Below, one piece after another: positions 31,781 to 40,278 of a stretch of 64,000 nt of DNA (its first letter is position 1; every line of letters starts with the position of its first letter). The DNA is taken from positions 481,951 through 545,950 of the forward strand of contig NZ_JACHCE010000004.1 in assembly GCF_014200605.1 (NCBI RefSeq), read 5' to 3'. The stretch is from Pedobacter cryoconitis (lineage in GTDB: Bacteria > Bacteroidota > Bacteroidia > Sphingobacteriales > Sphingobacteriaceae). The notes under the pieces were generated by a model. The model worked only from the letters and a program-made list of their open reading frames with translations. It was not told the origin of the DNA and did no database searches. The position numbers and the translations under genes were made by a program.

Positions 31781-32296
31781 ATGGTAAGCACAGAAAGACT
31801 AGTTATCAAACCTTTAAATCTTAGTCAACTTAAAAAATATACTTTAGCAAACGGATCTTTAGAAGAAGAACTGAACATTAATTATATCACAAGAGCTGTC
31901 TCTCCCGGGCTTAAAGCCGCTCTTGAATATACGATCATCCCAAATATGGCAGATATGAACCATGATTATCTTTTTTATACGTTATGGGCAATCATATCAA
32001 AAGATACAAATCATCTTATTGGTGATCTTTGTTTTATTGGGGAACCTAATGAGGAAGGGGCAATAGAAATTGGGTACGGTATTTATGAAATGTTCAGGAA
32101 CAAAGGATATATGAGAGAGGCTATAAGTGGTATGATCTGCTGGGCAGGGAAACAGGAGAAGGTAAAATCCATTATTGCACATACAATGAAAAGTAATCAT
32201 GAATCCTATGCGCTCCTGATCAAAAACAATTTCCGAAAAATTGATGAAATGGAATTCCTCTACAAATGGCAGGTTAATCTGAGCTCTCCCCCTTAA
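31781..32296 (+). CDS. GNAT-family N-acetyltransferase (RimJ/RimL-like)
   Basis: A 171-residue acetyltransferase. It has the RimJ-like opening STERLVIKPLNLSQLKKY, GDLCFIGEPNEEGAIEIGYG with motif A FRNKGYMREAISGMICWAG, and a C-terminal IIAHTMKSNHESYALLIKNN with F-R-K. This subgroup acetylates protein N-termini or small amines. It converges with the glycosyltransferase-like gene at 32317. Confidence 0.9.
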   Translation: MVSTERLVIKPLNLSQLKKYTLANGSLEEELNINYITRAVSPGLKAALEYTIIPNMADMNHDYLFYTLWAIISKDTNHLIGDLCFIGEPNEEGAIEIGYGIYEMFRNKGYMREAISGMICWAGKQEKVKSIIAHTMKSNHESYALLIKNNFRKIDEMEFLYKWQVNLSSPP

Positions 32297-32316
32297 GGAC
32301 AGCGCTCAAATCCGTA

Positions 32317-33159
32317 TTACTTTTTACCCTTAACCCAGTCTTTTATCTTTTTAAACAGATCTTTTTTTAATGGTTTAGGTTTTCCATCATGCGTGATCCC
32401 ATTCTCAAAATTATAAATCAGTTTTTCTGTATAAGCGGCTAAATGCGGCGCAGATTTAAGCTCTTCCAAAAACGGCGCTGCATTGTGGTTCAGCGTTGCA
32501 TTCATAGAAATGCTCTGATATTCACTTCTGACAATGTCAGGGGCATTTTTATTGATTGCCGGATTTCCGTTTTCAGCAAAATAATCTAAGTGAAAAATCT
32601 CCGGATTCAATTCTTTCAGCCTTTTAGTACCTTTTCTCTCATTTCTCCAGGGATGCTCATTAGGCTTTAATTGTTGTTTAAAAAAAGCTTTATTCCATAA
32701 GGATACCTGGTGGGACATCAGGAAATTGCTTTCTTTATTATCCAGAACAGACACATTAAATCCTTTGATAAAAAGTGGTGTACTGTTGGTTTTAAAAACT
32801 TCGGATGAGTTGAGTTTAACCAGGTTCCACTGATTGGCTAAAGTCTGCTTAAAAAGCTCAGTAAACACTTCTTTATCAACAGGTTTATTCAACCACATGT
32901 CTTCCTGAAAATAAAGGATATAATCTTCCTCTATCTGATCAAAAAGAGTAGAAAGACGATTGCTCCACTCCCCTTTTCCTGATTTTATATTTTTAAAGTT
33001 TGCCAGACCGGCTGAAACTTCTTCGGTAGCGAAATAATAATTTACAGGAATATCAAAATCCCAGTTCTTTGAAAAAAAATATTCAAAACCCTTAAAAAGC
33101 AATTCGTATCTATCACAAGCATGTACAATTAATGCTATATTATTCTTTTTCATCTTCAA
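32317..33159 (-). CDS. GT-A-fold glycosyltransferase-like protein
   Basis: A 280-residue soluble protein. NIALIVHACDRYELLFKGFE is the sugar-nucleotide Rossmann-like start and ILYFQEDMWLNKPV an acidic E-D motif in the DxD position, followed by KPNEHPWRNERK. It resembles uncharacterised Bacteroidota transferases of capsule or surface glycan loci, but no other glycan genes are nearby. The phosphopantetheinyl transferase gene lies 17 bases upstream on the same strand. Family moderately sure; donor and acceptor unknown. Confidence 0.7.
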   Translation of the reverse strand: MKMKKNNIALIVHACDRYELLFKGFEYFFSKNWDFDIPVNYYFATEEVSAGLANFKNIKSGKGEWSNRLSTLFDQIEEDYILYFQEDMWLNKPVDKEVFTELFKQTLANQWNLVKLNSSEVFKTNSTPLFIKGFNVSVLDNKESNFLMSHQVSLWNKAFFKQQLKPNEHPWRNERKGTKRLKELNPEIFHLDYFAENGNPAINKNAPDIVRSEYQSISMNATLNHNAAPFLEELKSAPHLAAYTEKLIYNFENGITHDGKPKPLKKDLFKKIKDWVKGKK

Positions 33160-33176
33160 AATTAAACATATTCCTG

Positions 33177-33911
33177 TTACCGGAGATATAGTTTCTTAAT
33201 AACCTCCATATCCAGCATGCTTTTTCGGGGTAAAACAATTGACCAGGCATGATTAGCTGAAATCCATGATAATGCTTTGTATTGCGGGAAATTTACAAAA
33301 TTGCAAATCACAATACCGTCCTTTTGTTCTGCACTTTCAATTTCATATAAATGAAAAGGCGTCATCAGCCCGGTTTTTAATACTTTGGACAAAGCTTCTT
33401 TCATAGTCCATAATAAGGTCAGGCTTTGAGTTGCATCACTATGGACTAAATGCAGCTTTTCCAGCTCACCAGGAGTCAAAACCTCTTTAATGGTTTCACT
33501 TTGCTGATTATCTACAGTTTCTGCGTCTACCCCCATAGGGTGGCCTTCCGGAAAAACTATAGCTACCCCCATTTCATGGGTATGCGCAATGCTGACTTGT
33601 ATATTCCCGCCGCCGGCCAGATATAATACAGGCTGTTGAAATATTCCTGAGCTTATTTTTGCATCAGTGAGCTTTATATTATTCATCAAAGCACCCAGAG
33701 CTTTTTTAGCGGCATACCTTCCCAATAAATAACTCTGCTGCACTTTAGGCATTTTTAGTTTATCAAAGGAAACCAGTTCATCGGCATGCAGAAAGGAATG
33801 ACGCATTTCTATCAATACAGCAAGGGGCTCGTTTACTACCGCAATAGCGGCAGGAAACAGCCCCCCGGCTCTTTGTAACTCAAATTTCTCAACAGCAATA
33901 TGATCTGGCAT
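33177..33911 (-). CDS. 4'-phosphopantetheinyl transferase (Sfp-like)
   Basis: A 244-residue enzyme that would attach phosphopantetheine from CoA to carrier proteins. It shows LLGRYAAKKALGAL, VSIAHTHEMGVAIVFPEGHP, MGVDAETVDN (the GVD-x-E metal site) and LLWTMKEALSKVLKTGL (the W-x-x-KEA-x-x-K signature). The length fits the Sfp type for secondary metabolism or lipid carriers rather than AcpS. No NRPS or PKS lies in the window. Confidence 0.9.
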   Translation of the reverse strand: MPDHIAVEKFELQRAGGLFPAAIAVVNEPLAVLIEMRHSFLHADELVSFDKLKMPKVQQSYLLGRYAAKKALGALMNNIKLTDAKISSGIFQQPVLYLAGGGNIQVSIAHTHEMGVAIVFPEGHPMGVDAETVDNQQSETIKEVLTPGELEKLHLVHSDATQSLTLLWTMKEALSKVLKTGLMTPFHLYEIESAEQKDGIVICNFVNFPQYKALSWISANHAWSIVLPRKSMLDMEVIKKLYLR

Positions 33912-34010
33912 ATAAATATCAATTGGTATATCTCCTCAGAAAAAAACATATCCTGACGATGCCAGTCAATATATAAACAAGAACCCTGAATTCAAAAAAT
34001 AATAAAGATC

Positions 34011-34646
34011 TTATTGAAATTCAATAACGAAATCTGCTAATGGCGTACGTACTTTTTTTAGTTTAACCAACCAGTCTTCATCTTCCTTTCTGTATCCCAG
34101 AGGCAATAGCGTTACGCTGCGCAACCCGTATTCTTTAAGGTTCAGCATTTCATCAAGCTGTGCCGGATCAAAACCTTCCATTGGTGTTGCATCCACTCCT
34201 AATAAAGCGGCTTCCGTTAAGGCTACACCTAAGCTGATATAAGATTGTTTGGCAGCATGAGTAAATTGCTCTTCTTCTGTCATCGAAGGAAAGTGTCCCA
34301 GTGCCATATTTAAATAGTCCTGGTTAGCATCTGCCGGTAATTCACGCTCCAGATTGGTCTGTGCAAATACATGACGGACCCTTTCTTCGCTATAAACATT
34401 CCATGCTGCAAATATCAGCAGGTGTGAGCAATCAGTTATCTGAGATTGATTATAACCTATCGCCCTTATTTTCTCTTTTAATTCCGGATTGGTTACCACG
34501 ATAATTTTTACAGGCTGTAATCCCATTGATGAAGGCGCAAGCTGTGCTGCTGCAATAATCTGATCTACTTTCTCCTGCTGAACTTTTTTGGTAACGTCCA
34601 TTTTCTTTGTGGCATATCGCCAGTTTAATGCTGCTATTGAGCTCAT
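34011..34646 (-). CDS. NAD(P)H-dependent nitroreductase-family oxidoreductase
   Basis: A 211-residue FMN flavoprotein of the NfsB/NfnB type. LNWRYATKKMDVTKKVQQEK is the N-terminal FMN-binding RYxxKxxD, AAQLAPSSMGLQPVKIIVVT is the APSS..QP site, and the C-terminal GYRKEDEDWL follows. Encoded just downstream of the old yellow enzyme gene on the same strand (27-base gap), so both reductases probably answer to the HxlR regulator beyond it. Confidence 0.92.
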   Translation of the reverse strand: MSSIAALNWRYATKKMDVTKKVQQEKVDQIIAAAQLAPSSMGLQPVKIIVVTNPELKEKIRAIGYNQSQITDCSHLLIFAAWNVYSEERVRHVFAQTNLERELPADANQDYLNMALGHFPSMTEEEQFTHAAKQSYISLGVALTEAALLGVDATPMEGFDPAQLDEMLNLKEYGLRSVTLLPLGYRKEDEDWLVKLKKVRTPLADFVIEFQ

Positions 34647-34673
34647 ATTTTCTCTTTAATCTGATTGAATAAT

Positions 34674-35789
34674 TTATTTTGAAATCACTTCTCCGGCAAA
34701 AGCATAATCTGTATAACCTTTTTCATCGGTACTGCCACTTGCATATAAAGTGGTCTTATCAGGCTCATTTAATGGCAGATTATTCAGTATTCTGGAAGGG
34801 AGATCAGGATTAGCAATAAATGCCCTTCCAAAAGCAGGCAAATCAAGATATCCGCTTTCTATATCAGCCAGGGCAGTTTCGGCAGTATAATTATTTACAC
34901 CTATCAGCGTTCCCTTAAAATTTGCTCTGATCCCGTCTTTTACAGACGCCGTTAAAGGTGGGGTACCCATACTGCTGTGATCTGCAACATGTAAATAAAC
35001 AATTCCTATCTTGTTCAGCTCTGCGGCCAGGTAAATGAATGTTTCTTCCATTTCAGGATAGATAACCATTCCGTTAAATACTCCATATGGCGATATACGT
35101 GTACCAACTTTCTCTTTACCAATAGCATTGGCAACCGATTGAGTTACTTCAAGGTAAAAACGTGCCCTGTTTTCGATGCTGCCACCATATTCATCTGTTC
35201 TATGGTTAGAAGCAGGATTTAAAAATTCATCTATTAAATAACCATTTGCCCCATGTAATTCTATACCATCAAAACCAGCCTTTACAGCATTCAATGCAGC
35301 TTGTGTAAACTCCTGTATTGTAGCTTCTATATCTGCTTTAGTCATTTCTCTTGGTAAAGAAGATTTCTGCATACTTTTAGTCGTATCAGTCCATACCTCA
35401 GAACCTGTGGAAACAAGTGCTGACGGAGCCAAAATCTCACCTCCTTCGGGCAGATTATCCACATGAGATGCCCAGCCGGTATGCATCAGCTGCGCAAATA
35501 TTTTAGCATCATTTTCATGTACAACATCCGTTATCTTTTTCCAGCCCTCAATCTGTGCATCTTTATAAATTCCAGGTACCCTGACATATCCTGTTGCATT
35601 TGCCGAAGGAGCCAAAGCTTCGCTAATAATTAAACCAGCGCCAGAACGCTGTCTGTAATATTCAACCATTAAATCGTTTGGCAAATTGTTGATAGCACGG
35701 CTCCTGGTCATAGGTGCCATTACAAATCTATTTTTTAGCACGAGTGAGCCCAGTGTATAAGGCTGATGTAATATTTCCTGATTTTTCAT
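34674..35789 (-). CDS. Alkene reductase, old yellow enzyme family (NemA-like)
   Basis: About 371 residues. LKNRFVMAPMTRSRAINNLP is the OYE N-terminus, FAQLMHTGW the cofactor pocket, and GFDGIELHGANGYLIDEFLN the H-x-x-N substrate site. RTDEYGGSIENRARF is the family signature and LPAFGRAFIANPDLPSRI the C-terminus. ATG 35789 was chosen because it begins MKNQEILHQPYTLGSLVLKN; upstream residues would read through the control region. It reduces activated C=C or nitro groups. A perfect palindrome lies 67 bases upstream. Confidence 0.93.
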   Translation of the reverse strand: MKNQEILHQPYTLGSLVLKNRFVMAPMTRSRAINNLPNDLMVEYYRQRSGAGLIISEALAPSANATGYVRVPGIYKDAQIEGWKKITDVVHENDAKIFAQLMHTGWASHVDNLPEGGEILAPSALVSTGSEVWTDTTKSMQKSSLPREMTKADIEATIQEFTQAALNAVKAGFDGIELHGANGYLIDEFLNPASNHRTDEYGGSIENRARFYLEVTQSVANAIGKEKVGTRISPYGVFNGMVIYPEMEETFIYLAAELNKIGIVYLHVADHSSMGTPPLTASVKDGIRANFKGTLIGVNNYTAETALADIESGYLDLPAFGRAFIANPDLPSRILNNLPLNEPDKTTLYASGSTDEKGYTDYAFAGEVISK

Positions 35790-35855
35790 TTCTATTTTTT
35801 TTAAAAATTGACTGACAGGACAAAAGTATTTATATTCGCTAACCAATTGTTAGTA

Positions 35856-35889
35856 CTATCCTAAAGGTTAGCGCTAACCTTTAGGATAG
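35856..35889. promoter_or_regulatory. Perfect 34-bp palindromic operator
   Basis: Left half CTATCCTAAAGGTTAGC (35856-35872) is the exact reverse complement of the right half GCTAACCTTTAGGATAG (35873-35889). It lies centrally between the divergent OYE and HxlR genes. It is almost certainly the binding site of that HxlR regulator, governing both directions. Confidence 0.75.
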
Positions 35890-35920
35890 CAGACTGATAA
35901 CCAGACATAAAGCAACAAAC

Positions 35921-36331
35921 ATGATAGAACAGAATGAAAAGCCTGCACCTACTTGCAGTGGCAAGCATACCAAAGAAGAATGTGCCAAAGGTCTGCAGGC
36001 TTTAGAGGACACATTTTATGTAATTGGTGGTAAATGGAAGCTCAAAATTATCAATGCATTGCGTATAGGCGGAAGCAGCCGTTTTAATCAATTGCAGCAA
36101 ACTGTAACTGGCATATCTGCAAGGATCTTATCAAAAGAGCTTAAAGAATTAGAATTAAACGGGTTTATAAAGCGAAATGTATATACAGAAACTCCAGTGG
36201 TAGTGACTTATGAAATCACACCTTACAGCAATACATTAGGGCCAGTTTTAAGCACATTAATTGAATGGGGAACTACCCATAGAAATAAAATCAAAAATGA
36301 TTATAAAGAATTGACTACTTCAAAAGATTGA
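35921..36331 (+). CDS. HxlR-family transcriptional regulator
   Basis: A 136-residue winged-helix regulator with an N-terminal CSGKHTKEECAKGLQALEDT containing two Cys, and a core FYVIGGKWKLKIINALRIGG, SSRFNQLQQTVTGISARILS, KELKELELNGFIKR. The two N-terminal Cys could sense oxidants or electrophiles, as in HypR/YodB, and the divergent reductases fit that. The 3' end overlaps the converging L,D-transpeptidase gene by 31 bases. Confidence 0.92.
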   Translation: MIEQNEKPAPTCSGKHTKEECAKGLQALEDTFYVIGGKWKLKIINALRIGGSSRFNQLQQTVTGISARILSKELKELELNGFIKRNVYTETPVVVTYEITPYSNTLGPVLSTLIEWGTTHRNKIKNDYKELTTSKD

Positions 36332-37941
36332 TTACCGGCTGTTTTCATGGCCTGATAAACAATGGGATCGAGACCATAGATGTCTTTCGCAAACTGCACT
36401 CCCCCCTTATCATTTAGCCAGGCTGTATAATAGAACAACCGGATTGGGACCTGCTGAGGTAAACCGATAAATTTTGCACGCGGATAACCGCTTGCCATTC
36501 CGTTTTTGATCTGGTTATACCGGTTATCTTTCCCAAATAAAGCTGAAGCCAGATCAAGAGGTTTTTCTACACGGACACAGCCGTGGCTTATGGCACGCAT
36601 TTTCTGTTTAAAAACAGTCCGTACGGGGGTATCATGCAGATATACACTGCTTGCATTTTTAAAAAGGAATTTAATCTTACCCAATGAATTTTTTGATCCC
36701 GGCTGCTGTTGAAAGGAGTATTCACCAATATTAGCAGATGCCCAGTCAATAGCTTCTGTATCTCTCACCAGCTTACCTTTTTTAAAAGTTTTGATGTTAT
36801 TATTGGCCAGATAATACCGGTCATCGGCAGCATATTTTGAAATTTCATTCCTTGCAATACTTTGCGGGATATTCCATACCGGATTAATCTGTACCAGGCT
36901 AATCATACTGCCAAGCTGCGGGGTTTGTTTATCGCCAGGCTGCCCGACACAAACATTCATATGTAAGGTAGATTTCCCATTCTCCATCACGTCAAGACTA
37001 AAATCTGCAATGTTCACCAGCACAGATTTCTGCCCGGCAGGTTTGTTTTTCCACCTTAGCCTTTCCATATTTACGACAAGGATTAACCGGGTTTGTTCTC
37101 TGAGACTGTCTAAGGCTTCTTTACTCAAAACTGGCTTAACAGCTGTTTTGAGCGTTTTGCTATGCTTTTCCCGGTTCTTTTTGCTCTCCTTATTCATGGA
37201 AAGTTTAATTTTTGGGGGTTCCGGTTTTGGGATGGTATCCTGTTCAAGCCTGATCAGGGTTTTCTGCAAAGCACGGTAAGTTTTATCTTTGGGCTGGATA
37301 CTATCCAGATAAAACTTCAGGTTCCGGATTTCAAAAATATGGGTTACAAAACTGCTATCGGGCAGCAAGGTAGGAATTGCGTAGTGGTTATAAATCTTTG
37401 ATGGATTTATAATTCCATATTGCAGGGCGATGCTATACCTGATTAAAGAATTAATGAAAGATAATTCGAGCTTTGCCATACAGCGATGGATTTTTACAGT
37501 ATCAGCCGATTTAAAATCCCTTAATTCATCTAACTGTTTTTTAAAATCGGCAATAGAGAATTGCTGATTATCCAAACCATGATCGCCTGCATGATTTAAA
37601 TAGTCCATTAAAACCTGTATTTGATTATCAGGCAGGAATCTCGGTACTAATACTAAATGATACTCCCCTTTTTCATAGCGCTTACTGATCATTTCGGGAT
37701 AAGGCAACCCGGCAGCTTCGCTTTTTAAAAGATCTTTAAATTCTGCACGGAGTTTTTCTTCCAGTTGCGCGGCTTTTAAAGCTTTTTTCAGCGAATCAGT
37801 GTTTTTAGTGGAATTGGTAGTATTAACATTTTCTTTAGTTGTAGTTGCAGGGCGTTTGACTGCACAGGAAGAAACCAGGAGCATGATGACAGTTATGCTT
37901 ATGATATACTTACAGAAGAAATAACTCTCAAAATGTTTCAT
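36301..37941 (-). CDS. L,D-transpeptidase (YcbB-like) lipoprotein
   Basis: About 546 residues starting MKHFESYFFC with a lipobox at LLVSSC. An N-terminal scaffold follows, with a peptidoglycan-binding-like LMDYLNHAGDHGLDNQQF and a long charged linker. The YkuD catalytic domain (about 290-480) ends in ISHGCVRVEKPLDLA, with the catalytic His and Cys in SHGCVR. It would form 3-3 peptidoglycan cross-links or tether proteins. Size and order match YcbB/LdtD rather than small Ldts. A start at 37965 is possible but gives a poorer signal. Confidence 0.9.
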   Translation of the reverse strand: MKHFESYFFCKYIISITVIMLLVSSCAVKRPATTTKENVNTTNSTKNTDSLKKALKAAQLEEKLRAEFKDLLKSEAAGLPYPEMISKRYEKGEYHLVLVPRFLPDNQIQVLMDYLNHAGDHGLDNQQFSIADFKKQLDELRDFKSADTVKIHRCMAKLELSFINSLIRYSIALQYGIINPSKIYNHYAIPTLLPDSSFVTHIFEIRNLKFYLDSIQPKDKTYRALQKTLIRLEQDTIPKPEPPKIKLSMNKESKKNREKHSKTLKTAVKPVLSKEALDSLREQTRLILVVNMERLRWKNKPAGQKSVLVNIADFSLDVMENGKSTLHMNVCVGQPGDKQTPQLGSMISLVQINPVWNIPQSIARNEISKYAADDRYYLANNNIKTFKKGKLVRDTEAIDWASANIGEYSFQQQPGSKNSLGKIKFLFKNASSVYLHDTPVRTVFKQKMRAISHGCVRVEKPLDLASALFGKDNRYNQIKNGMASGYPRAKFIGLPQQVPIRLFYYTAWLNDKGGVQFAKDIYGLDPIVYQAMKTAGNQSFEVVNSL

Positions 37942-38058
37942 TTTATCACCCTGAAATACAATCATTTAAGAAAGAACAAACCGGTGTTGATTTTTGTTTG
38001 GGTATTCTTTGAGTGGCTTTTCAACACCATGTTTCTGCCCTATTCCTGCAAAAGATGG

Positions 38059-38066
38059 TACATTTG
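38059..38066 (+). promoter_or_regulatory. Candidate -7 box for the lipoprotein gene at 38086
   Basis: TACATTTG matches TAnnTTTG and ends 19 bases before the ATG. A weak TTTC lies 23 bases upstream at the -33 position. Confidence 0.4.
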
Positions 38067-38085
38067 CTAAAATACATTAACTATA

Positions 38086-38943
38086 ATGAGAAGATACTAC
38101 TATATTTTAATAGCCGTTTTATGCGTCACTGCCTGCAAAGCCAATAACAGAAAAGAGGATAGAGACAGTTTGCGTAAACAGAATATAGTCCGGAATAAAG
38201 TACGTTTTATAAAATCCTATAAATATGAATATAAATCAGGGGCCTTAGATTCAAATACCCGGTCCCTGGCTAATTCTGAGGAATATGATCAACAGGGGAA
38301 CTTAATTACCAGGCTGACCTATCTTGCTAAAGAGTATGAAGAATATCTCCCTATTGATTCAACGATCAATGTTTTTGATCAAAGTGGGAATTTATTAAAG
38401 TCAACGGAGATAAAATATGAGGTATTGGGCGATTCAAAGGATTCTATAAACCGCTATGTGAAGGTCTTTAAAAATGTATATGTCAATAATAAAATAACCG
38501 AATCTCATATTTACAGAGATGGGGTACTGCATAGTAAAACCAAACCCGAATATGCCACTGATGGTAAATTATCAGGGTATGTTTCTTATGATAAATATGG
38601 AAATTTTGATTTTAAATATTTAACAGTATACGTAAATGGTGAAATTACAGGCACAAAGACGCTGGATCAGAAAGACAGAATAATGAGCAGATCTGAAATC
38701 GTTAAAAAAGATAAACATCATACAGTTACTACCAGTTATAAAGCGAATGATGCGATTTTTAGTGTACGTGAGTTTGAAATGGATGATCAAGGGCAGGTTA
38801 TAAAGGATAAATTTAAGGCCGGAAGCTTTGAGATCACCAATAAATTCACCTATAATGACGGGGGTTTAGTGGTCAGCTGTACGGGTTATGATGATCAGAA
38901 TAGACCTGTTTTATACACGAAAATGGAAATCGTAAAGTTTTAG
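38086..38943 (+). CDS. Hypothetical lipoprotein with RHS/MORN-like repeats
   Basis: A 285-residue lipoprotein (AVLCVTAC). The body is a series of beta-hairpin repeats with the pattern YDQQGNLITRLTY, FDQSGNLLKSTEI, YATDGKLSGYVSYDKYGNFD, LDQKDRIMSRSEI, MDDQGQVIKDKF and YDDQNRPVLYTKM. Such x-D-x-x-G-x-L units are typical of YwqK/RHS-like surface proteins. Its partner and role are unknown. Confidence 0.75.
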   Translation: MRRYYYILIAVLCVTACKANNRKEDRDSLRKQNIVRNKVRFIKSYKYEYKSGALDSNTRSLANSEEYDQQGNLITRLTYLAKEYEEYLPIDSTINVFDQSGNLLKSTEIKYEVLGDSKDSINRYVKVFKNVYVNNKITESHIYRDGVLHSKTKPEYATDGKLSGYVSYDKYGNFDFKYLTVYVNGEITGTKTLDQKDRIMSRSEIVKKDKHHTVTTSYKANDAIFSVREFEMDDQGQVIKDKFKAGSFEITNKFTYNDGGLVVSCTGYDDQNRPVLYTKMEIVKF

Positions 38944-38970
38944 ATAATAGGATATGGAGACTCAACCAGA

Positions 38971-39720
38971 TTACTTGTCAATTTTAGGTTCATATAGTTT
39001 CTGACACCGGGTACAGAAAAAAGTTCTCCGGTTAGTTTTCCCTAAATGTTGTTTTTCTACCGGATGTCCTAACGGACAAACTTTTTTTGTATTGATCAGC
39101 CAATGCTGTTTCAGCACAAAGGCTTTCTTCCATTCCAGAAAGTCAAAGCTGTATTGCCTGGCTTCTTTGATCAATGCTTTCAGCTTAGCAGGAGGTAAAG
39201 AATCTACTGTGCTTAAAGGATGAACCCTGATCCGATATAAAACTTCATTTTTAATGATATTGCCAACGCCAGAGAATATATTCTGATCAAGCAATACATC
39301 ACAAACCAGGCTCTGCCCCTTTTCTTTCAGCTTTTTCATGGCAGCTTTTGCATCCCATTTATCGGACATTACATCTGCTTTCCAATCATAAACCAAGTCT
39401 AAATCGCCTTCGATAAATTTTAAGGAGCAGGTATAAAAATTGAGCTCATCGTTTTTGAAGATCAATCCCAGCCTGACCTCGCTTTCTTTACTTTCATTAA
39501 TCCGGTATGATCCAAACATCAAAAAGTGAATGCGTAAGGTGAAATCATGAAAACAAATCAGAAAATGTTTGCCCCAGCTTTTAAATGCAACAACCTGCTG
39601 GTTAAGCATCCTGTCTTTATCAATGCCCGTATTACCGATCACATTTGTAGTAAAATCACCTTCTAAATGAAGTTCTTCTACCAGTTCTCTTAAGATGACT
39701 ATTGACGGGCCTTCGGGCAT
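38971..39720 (-). CDS. Fpg/Nei-family DNA glycosylase
   Basis: A 249-residue base-excision enzyme. MPEGPSIVILRELVEEL provides the catalytic Pro1 and Glu2, SWGKHFLICF the beta-loop Lys, and LLDQNIFSGVGNIIKNEVLY the H2TH motif with G-x-G-N. The C-terminal zinc finger VCPLGHPVEKQHLG...FFCTRCQKLY has C-P-L-G-H where C-x-x-C is normal, so one ligand may be His or the finger altered. It removes oxidised bases and nicks the strand. Confidence 0.9.
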   Translation of the reverse strand: MPEGPSIVILRELVEELHLEGDFTTNVIGNTGIDKDRMLNQQVVAFKSWGKHFLICFHDFTLRIHFLMFGSYRINESKESEVRLGLIFKNDELNFYTCSLKFIEGDLDLVYDWKADVMSDKWDAKAAMKKLKEKGQSLVCDVLLDQNIFSGVGNIIKNEVLYRIRVHPLSTVDSLPPAKLKALIKEARQYSFDFLEWKKAFVLKQHWLINTKKVCPLGHPVEKQHLGKTNRRTFFCTRCQKLYEPKIDK

Positions 39721-39743
39721 AACATTTTCTGATTTGAATATTT

Positions 39744-40199
39744 CTATTTTGCCAAACGGTGATGGTAAGTTTCAATCTCTCTGAGTGCTTCTAAAATTCC
39801 GGTTCTTTGTTTTTGTAACAACTGGATATGATCTGCATGAGAAGCATAGTCTTCCAGGCAATCATCATATTTTTCTATTGCAGCTTTTTCACCAGTTTCA
39901 ATGGCACCAAGAATGGCTGCATCTTCTTTACTGCTTAATGCTTGTTTAATATCGATCCATGTACGGTGTAATGCACCCAAAATCCCGCCATCTTCATTTT
40001 CAGAATCACCACCATGCTGAGCAATATGGTCTTTAAGTTCTATCGCATAGCCAGCACGCTGAGCTGAATATTTTAAGAATAAGCCTTTCAGTTCAATACT
40101 GTCAGTAGTTTCGGCAGCCGATTCATAGCCTTCTTTTCCATCGTTTAAGATGTTAACCAACCCTTTCAGGTCACTAATAATTTCTTTATTGCTTTCCAT
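39744..40199 (-). CDS. PA2169-family four-helix-bundle protein (DUF2383)
   Basis: About 151 residues, starting MESNKEIISDLKGLVNILND. The four-helix, ferritin-like pattern is visible (GKEGYESAAETTDSIELKGL, AQRAGYAIELKDHIAQHGGD, CLEDYASHADHIQLLQKQRT). This family is common in Bacteroidota and is often induced in stress or stationary phase, but its function is not established. The upstream start at 40226 is not needed. Confidence 0.88.
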   Translation of the reverse strand: MESNKEIISDLKGLVNILNDGKEGYESAAETTDSIELKGLFLKYSAQRAGYAIELKDHIAQHGGDSENEDGGILGALHRTWIDIKQALSSKEDAAILGAIETGEKAAIEKYDDCLEDYASHADHIQLLQKQRTGILEALREIETYHHRLAK

Positions 40200-40278
40200 A
40201 AGTTCTAATTTTCGATTAAGAACCAAGAAGTGCAGAAATAGTTTTGCCTGTTTTTAAAATGATAGGATTATTGATAGA

